From Caldifarciminota bacterium (GTDB taxonomy: Bacteria > Hydrothermota > Tepidihabitantia > Tepidihabitantales > CAIPLT01), in the NCBI GenBank assembly GCA_025061975.1, contig JANXBB010000265.1:1-7875 (forward strand): a DNA stretch of 7,875 nt. The letters run 5' to 3'. The position numbers were made by a program, and so were the translations under genes. The notes beneath the pieces were generated by a model. That model was not told where the DNA came from. It did no database searches and saw only the letters and a program-made list of their open reading frames with translations. This document shows, in pieces, positions 5,791 to 7,875 of the stretch; the first letter of the stretch is position 1; each line of letters opens with the position of its first letter.

Positions 5791-7875
5791 ATGAACAAAC
5801 TTTTTTGTTTTTTATTGTGCACTTTATCACTTTTTAATTTTTTTCTTTTTGGTGGCGTCGTCATAAAAACATTCGATTTTCAAGAATCAGATTTAGTTTT
5901 TGAACGCTACGGTGATTATATGGTTGTTAAACTAAAAGGATTTTCTTCAAATTATGAAGTTGGAGCACCATGCTTGCCATTAGCCAATTATCAATTTGTA
6001 ATACCGCCTTCGGCTGAAGTAGCAAGTATAACTATTGAAGACACTCAAGCCATCACTTTACCTGGCAAGTATTTAATCATGCCCACCCCTGAATTTCAAC
6101 CTATATCCTTAACACAAGGACCGATAATAGCCCCTAACCAAGCTATTTATCAAAATAACAATCCATATCCTAAAGACCTTATTAGATATTATAATACCGG
6201 TACCAAAAGCGGATATCGAATCTGTGGCGTCGGAATTATTCCGTTTCAATATTATCCACAAGAAGGACGCCTGGTATTTTATAAAAAACTGACTCTTAAA
6301 ATTAATTATTATGAAGCTAAAGCAATCCCCATAAAACTCACTTCTAAACAACTACAGGTATTTTCGCATGAACTTAAAAGAATTGTAACAAACCCAGACG
6401 ACCTTGACCGATTTACCCCTCCTACGCAAAACACCGAAACCGAATGTAATTATTTAATAATTACAATTGACGGTTATGTTAATGCATTCGAACCATTAGT
6501 AAGATGGCGTACCAAACAGGGTTATCGTGGTGAAATTATCACTATAAACACGATTTCATCGAATTATCCGGGGCGAGATATCCAAGAAAAAATGCGCAAT
6601 GCAATAAAAGATTACTATCAAAATCGCGGATTAATTTTTGTGATTTTAGGAGGCGATAGTCAACTTGTCGCACCAAGAATTGCCCGTGTGGTTGCAAGTT
6701 CTTATACTGGAAATATCCCTTGCGACTTATACTACTCAGATTTAGATGGCACCTGGGATGCTAACAATAACAATATCTTTGGTGAAGTGCCCGCTGATAA
6801 TGTTGATATGTATCCGGATGTGTATGTTGGACGTGCCTCGGTTGATAATTTAACCGAAGTAAATACTTTCGTAAACAAAATTTTTACTTTTGAAAAAAAC
6901 CCTCCTACTGATTATTTCAAAAGAATTCTTTTACCATCGGTAATGCTTTTTTCTCAATATAATTATCATGGCCGAATTGTGAATGACTCTATCGCTTTAA
7001 TTACTCCTTCTAGCTGGACCGATCGATTATTAATCGATCCAGCAAACACGACGCCGATGCGTGAATCGTTAAACAACGGCTTTCTTTATTGCCATCCTTC
7101 AGCCCATGGTGACGAAATTGGATTTTATTATCAATCAGGGACCCCAATTTACACTCGGACCGATGCTTACGCTCAAACCAACGGTAATCGGCTATTTGTT
7201 TTAAACTCAATCGCGTGTAACTCCGGTGATTTCGGATATAGCAACGGTGAGTGTTTAGCTGAAGCAATGATGAATAATCCTAATGGTGGTGCAGTTGCCA
7301 CAATCCAGAACTCTCGATACGGATGGGGAAATCCGCCGAATTTAGGTCCATCAGAAAGAATTGATGTTAAGTTTTACGATTTTTTAATTAACCGCGATAG
7401 CTTCTTAATTGGTGTAGCTCATGCCCGTAGTAAAGCAGTTTTTACGCCCCAAGCTATTTCTGACCCTGTGACAAGATGGTGTGTTTACGAATTAAACCTT
7501 TTTGGTGATCCAGCGATGCCCCTTTGGACAGATGTTCCCCAGGTGATTGTTGCTCAATATCCGCAAGTAATCCCAATAGGCCCCTCAAACTTTACAATTC
7601 AGGTCACGAGAAACGGTTTAAGTCCAATTGCTAATGCGTTGGTATGTGTTGAAAAACCTCAAGAAGTTTATGCTTATGCTCGTAGTAATAATTCAGGAAT
7701 CGCAACAATCCCAATTGCACCGTTGACTCCGGGAAAAATTTATATTACTGTTACTGCCCAGAACTGTTATCCTTATGAAGACAGCTGTGTTGTGCAAGCT
7801 AATGGTCCTTATGTTGCATATTTAAGATCGACAATAATCGATAGTGTTAATGGTAACGGTGACGGAATTATTAAT
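5791..7875 (+). CDS. Secreted gingipain-like cysteine peptidase (family C25), 3' end outside the window
   Basis: 695 codons are visible and the frame is still open at the right edge. Residues 1-22 form a Sec-type signal peptide (Lys at position 3, then a Leu/Phe-rich core ending FLFGG); no lipobox is seen. Residues of about 25-215 resemble the C25 propeptide, including GAPCLPLANYQFVIPP near 58-73. The peptidase domain, about 219-575, begins CNYLIITIDGYV. It contains the catalytic-type His in SAHGDEIG (H439) and Cys in NSIACNSGDFGYSNGE (C476), spaced much as in gingipain R, and closes with LFGDPAMPLW at 570-579. An Ig-like or carboxypeptidase-regulatory-like beta domain follows at about 580-682. 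The visible end, VNGNGDGIIN (686-695), resembles the Asp/Asn/Gly-rich start of further repeats common in large secreted proteins of FCB and candidate phyla. It probably degrades proteins outside the cell. Arg or Lys specificity and the secretion route cannot be read, since any sorting domain would lie beyond the edge. Confidence 0.9.
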   Translation, partial: MNKLFCFLLCTLSLFNFFLFGGVVIKTFDFQESDLVFERYGDYMVVKLKGFSSNYEVGAPCLPLANYQFVIPPSAEVASITIEDTQAITLPGKYLIMPTPEFQPISLTQGPIIAPNQAIYQNNNPYPKDLIRYYNTGTKSGYRICGVGIIPFQYYPQEGRLVFYKKLTLKINYYEAKAIPIKLTSKQLQVFSHELKRIVTNPDDLDRFTPPTQNTETECNYLIITIDGYVNAFEPLVRWRTKQGYRGEIITINTISSNYPGRDIQEKMRNAIKDYYQNRGLIFVILGGDSQLVAPRIARVVASSYTGNIPCDLYYSDLDGTWDANNNNIFGEVPADNVDMYPDVYVGRASVDNLTEVNTFVNKIFTFEKNPPTDYFKRILLPSVMLFSQYNYHGRIVNDSIALITPSSWTDRLLIDPANTTPMRESLNNGFLYCHPSAHGDEIGFYYQSGTPIYTRTDAYAQTNGNRLFVLNSIACNSGDFGYSNGECLAEAMMNNPNGGAVATIQNSRYGWGNPPNLGPSERIDVKFYDFLINRDSFLIGVAHARSKAVFTPQAISDPVTRWCVYELNLFGDPAMPLWTDVPQVIVAQYPQVIPIGPSNFTIQVTRNGLSPIANALVCVEKPQEVYAYARSNNSGIATIPIAPLTPGKIYITVTAQNCYPYEDSCVVQANGPYVAYLRSTIIDSVNGNGDGIIN

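Noticed and set aside
6109..6351. Minus-strand reading frame of 80 codons
   Set aside because: It is antisense to the C25 propeptide region, with no start signals and an unlikely composition.
7010..7267. Minus-strand reading frame of 85 codons
   Set aside because: It is antisense to the C25 catalytic region containing the His and Cys motifs; a shadow frame.

Overview
This window is a stretch of AT-rich, tightly packed bacterial chromosome. It holds eight protein-coding genes in three blocks and no RNA genes, mobile elements, CRISPR arrays or phage genes that I can support. The two genes at the window edges are cut by those edges. The organism looks like a bacterium from a poorly sampled, Gram-negative-type lineage. 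The evidence is a secreted gingipain-like (C25) peptidase, an AlgC-type phosphohexomutase tail, an EF-P with an unusual tip, and apparently leaderless promoters. A candidate phylum near WOR-3/Stahlbacteria, Cloacimonadota or a related FCB-like group would fit, but this placement is impressionistic.

Block 1 (1-1434, plus strand) starts with the C-terminal 81 residues of a phosphomannomutase/phosphoglucomutase. A TtcA-like PP-loop tRNA-thiolation enzyme overlaps it by one base (TAATG). A small single-pass membrane protein of unknown function follows, with its own good Shine-Dalgarno site. Block 1 meets block 2 tail to tail, with only 3 bases between the stop codons.

Block 2 (4849 down to 1438, minus strand) is a compact operon in the transcribed order: LytM/M23 peptidase with a membrane anchor, 16S rRNA 2'-O-methyltransferase RsmI, CDP-alcohol phosphatidyltransferase, and the ribosome-associated GTPase HflX. 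A strong sigma-70-type promoter (TTGACA, 17 bp, TACAAT) lies just upstream of the first gene. The rsmI frame is intact at the protein level but has no ATG, GTG or TTG that would give a full-length product, which is the oddest thing in the window.

Block 3 (5146-7875, plus strand) is efp followed by a secreted C25 peptidase that runs off the right edge. A divergent intergenic region of about 296 bp separates blocks 2 and 3. Both outward promoters lie so close to their start codons that the transcripts should have no leader, or one of only a few bases, and neither start has a Shine-Dalgarno sequence.

Four of the eight genes (ttcA-like, rsmI, hflX, efp) act on tRNA, the ribosome or translation. 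The M23 peptidase and the phospholipid-type transferase are envelope genes, and the C25 protein is exported. I see no clearly new multi-gene defence or metabolic system. The points that deserve a second look are the start-less rsmI, the paired near-leaderless promoters, the glutamine at the EF-P tip and the uncharacterised small membrane protein.
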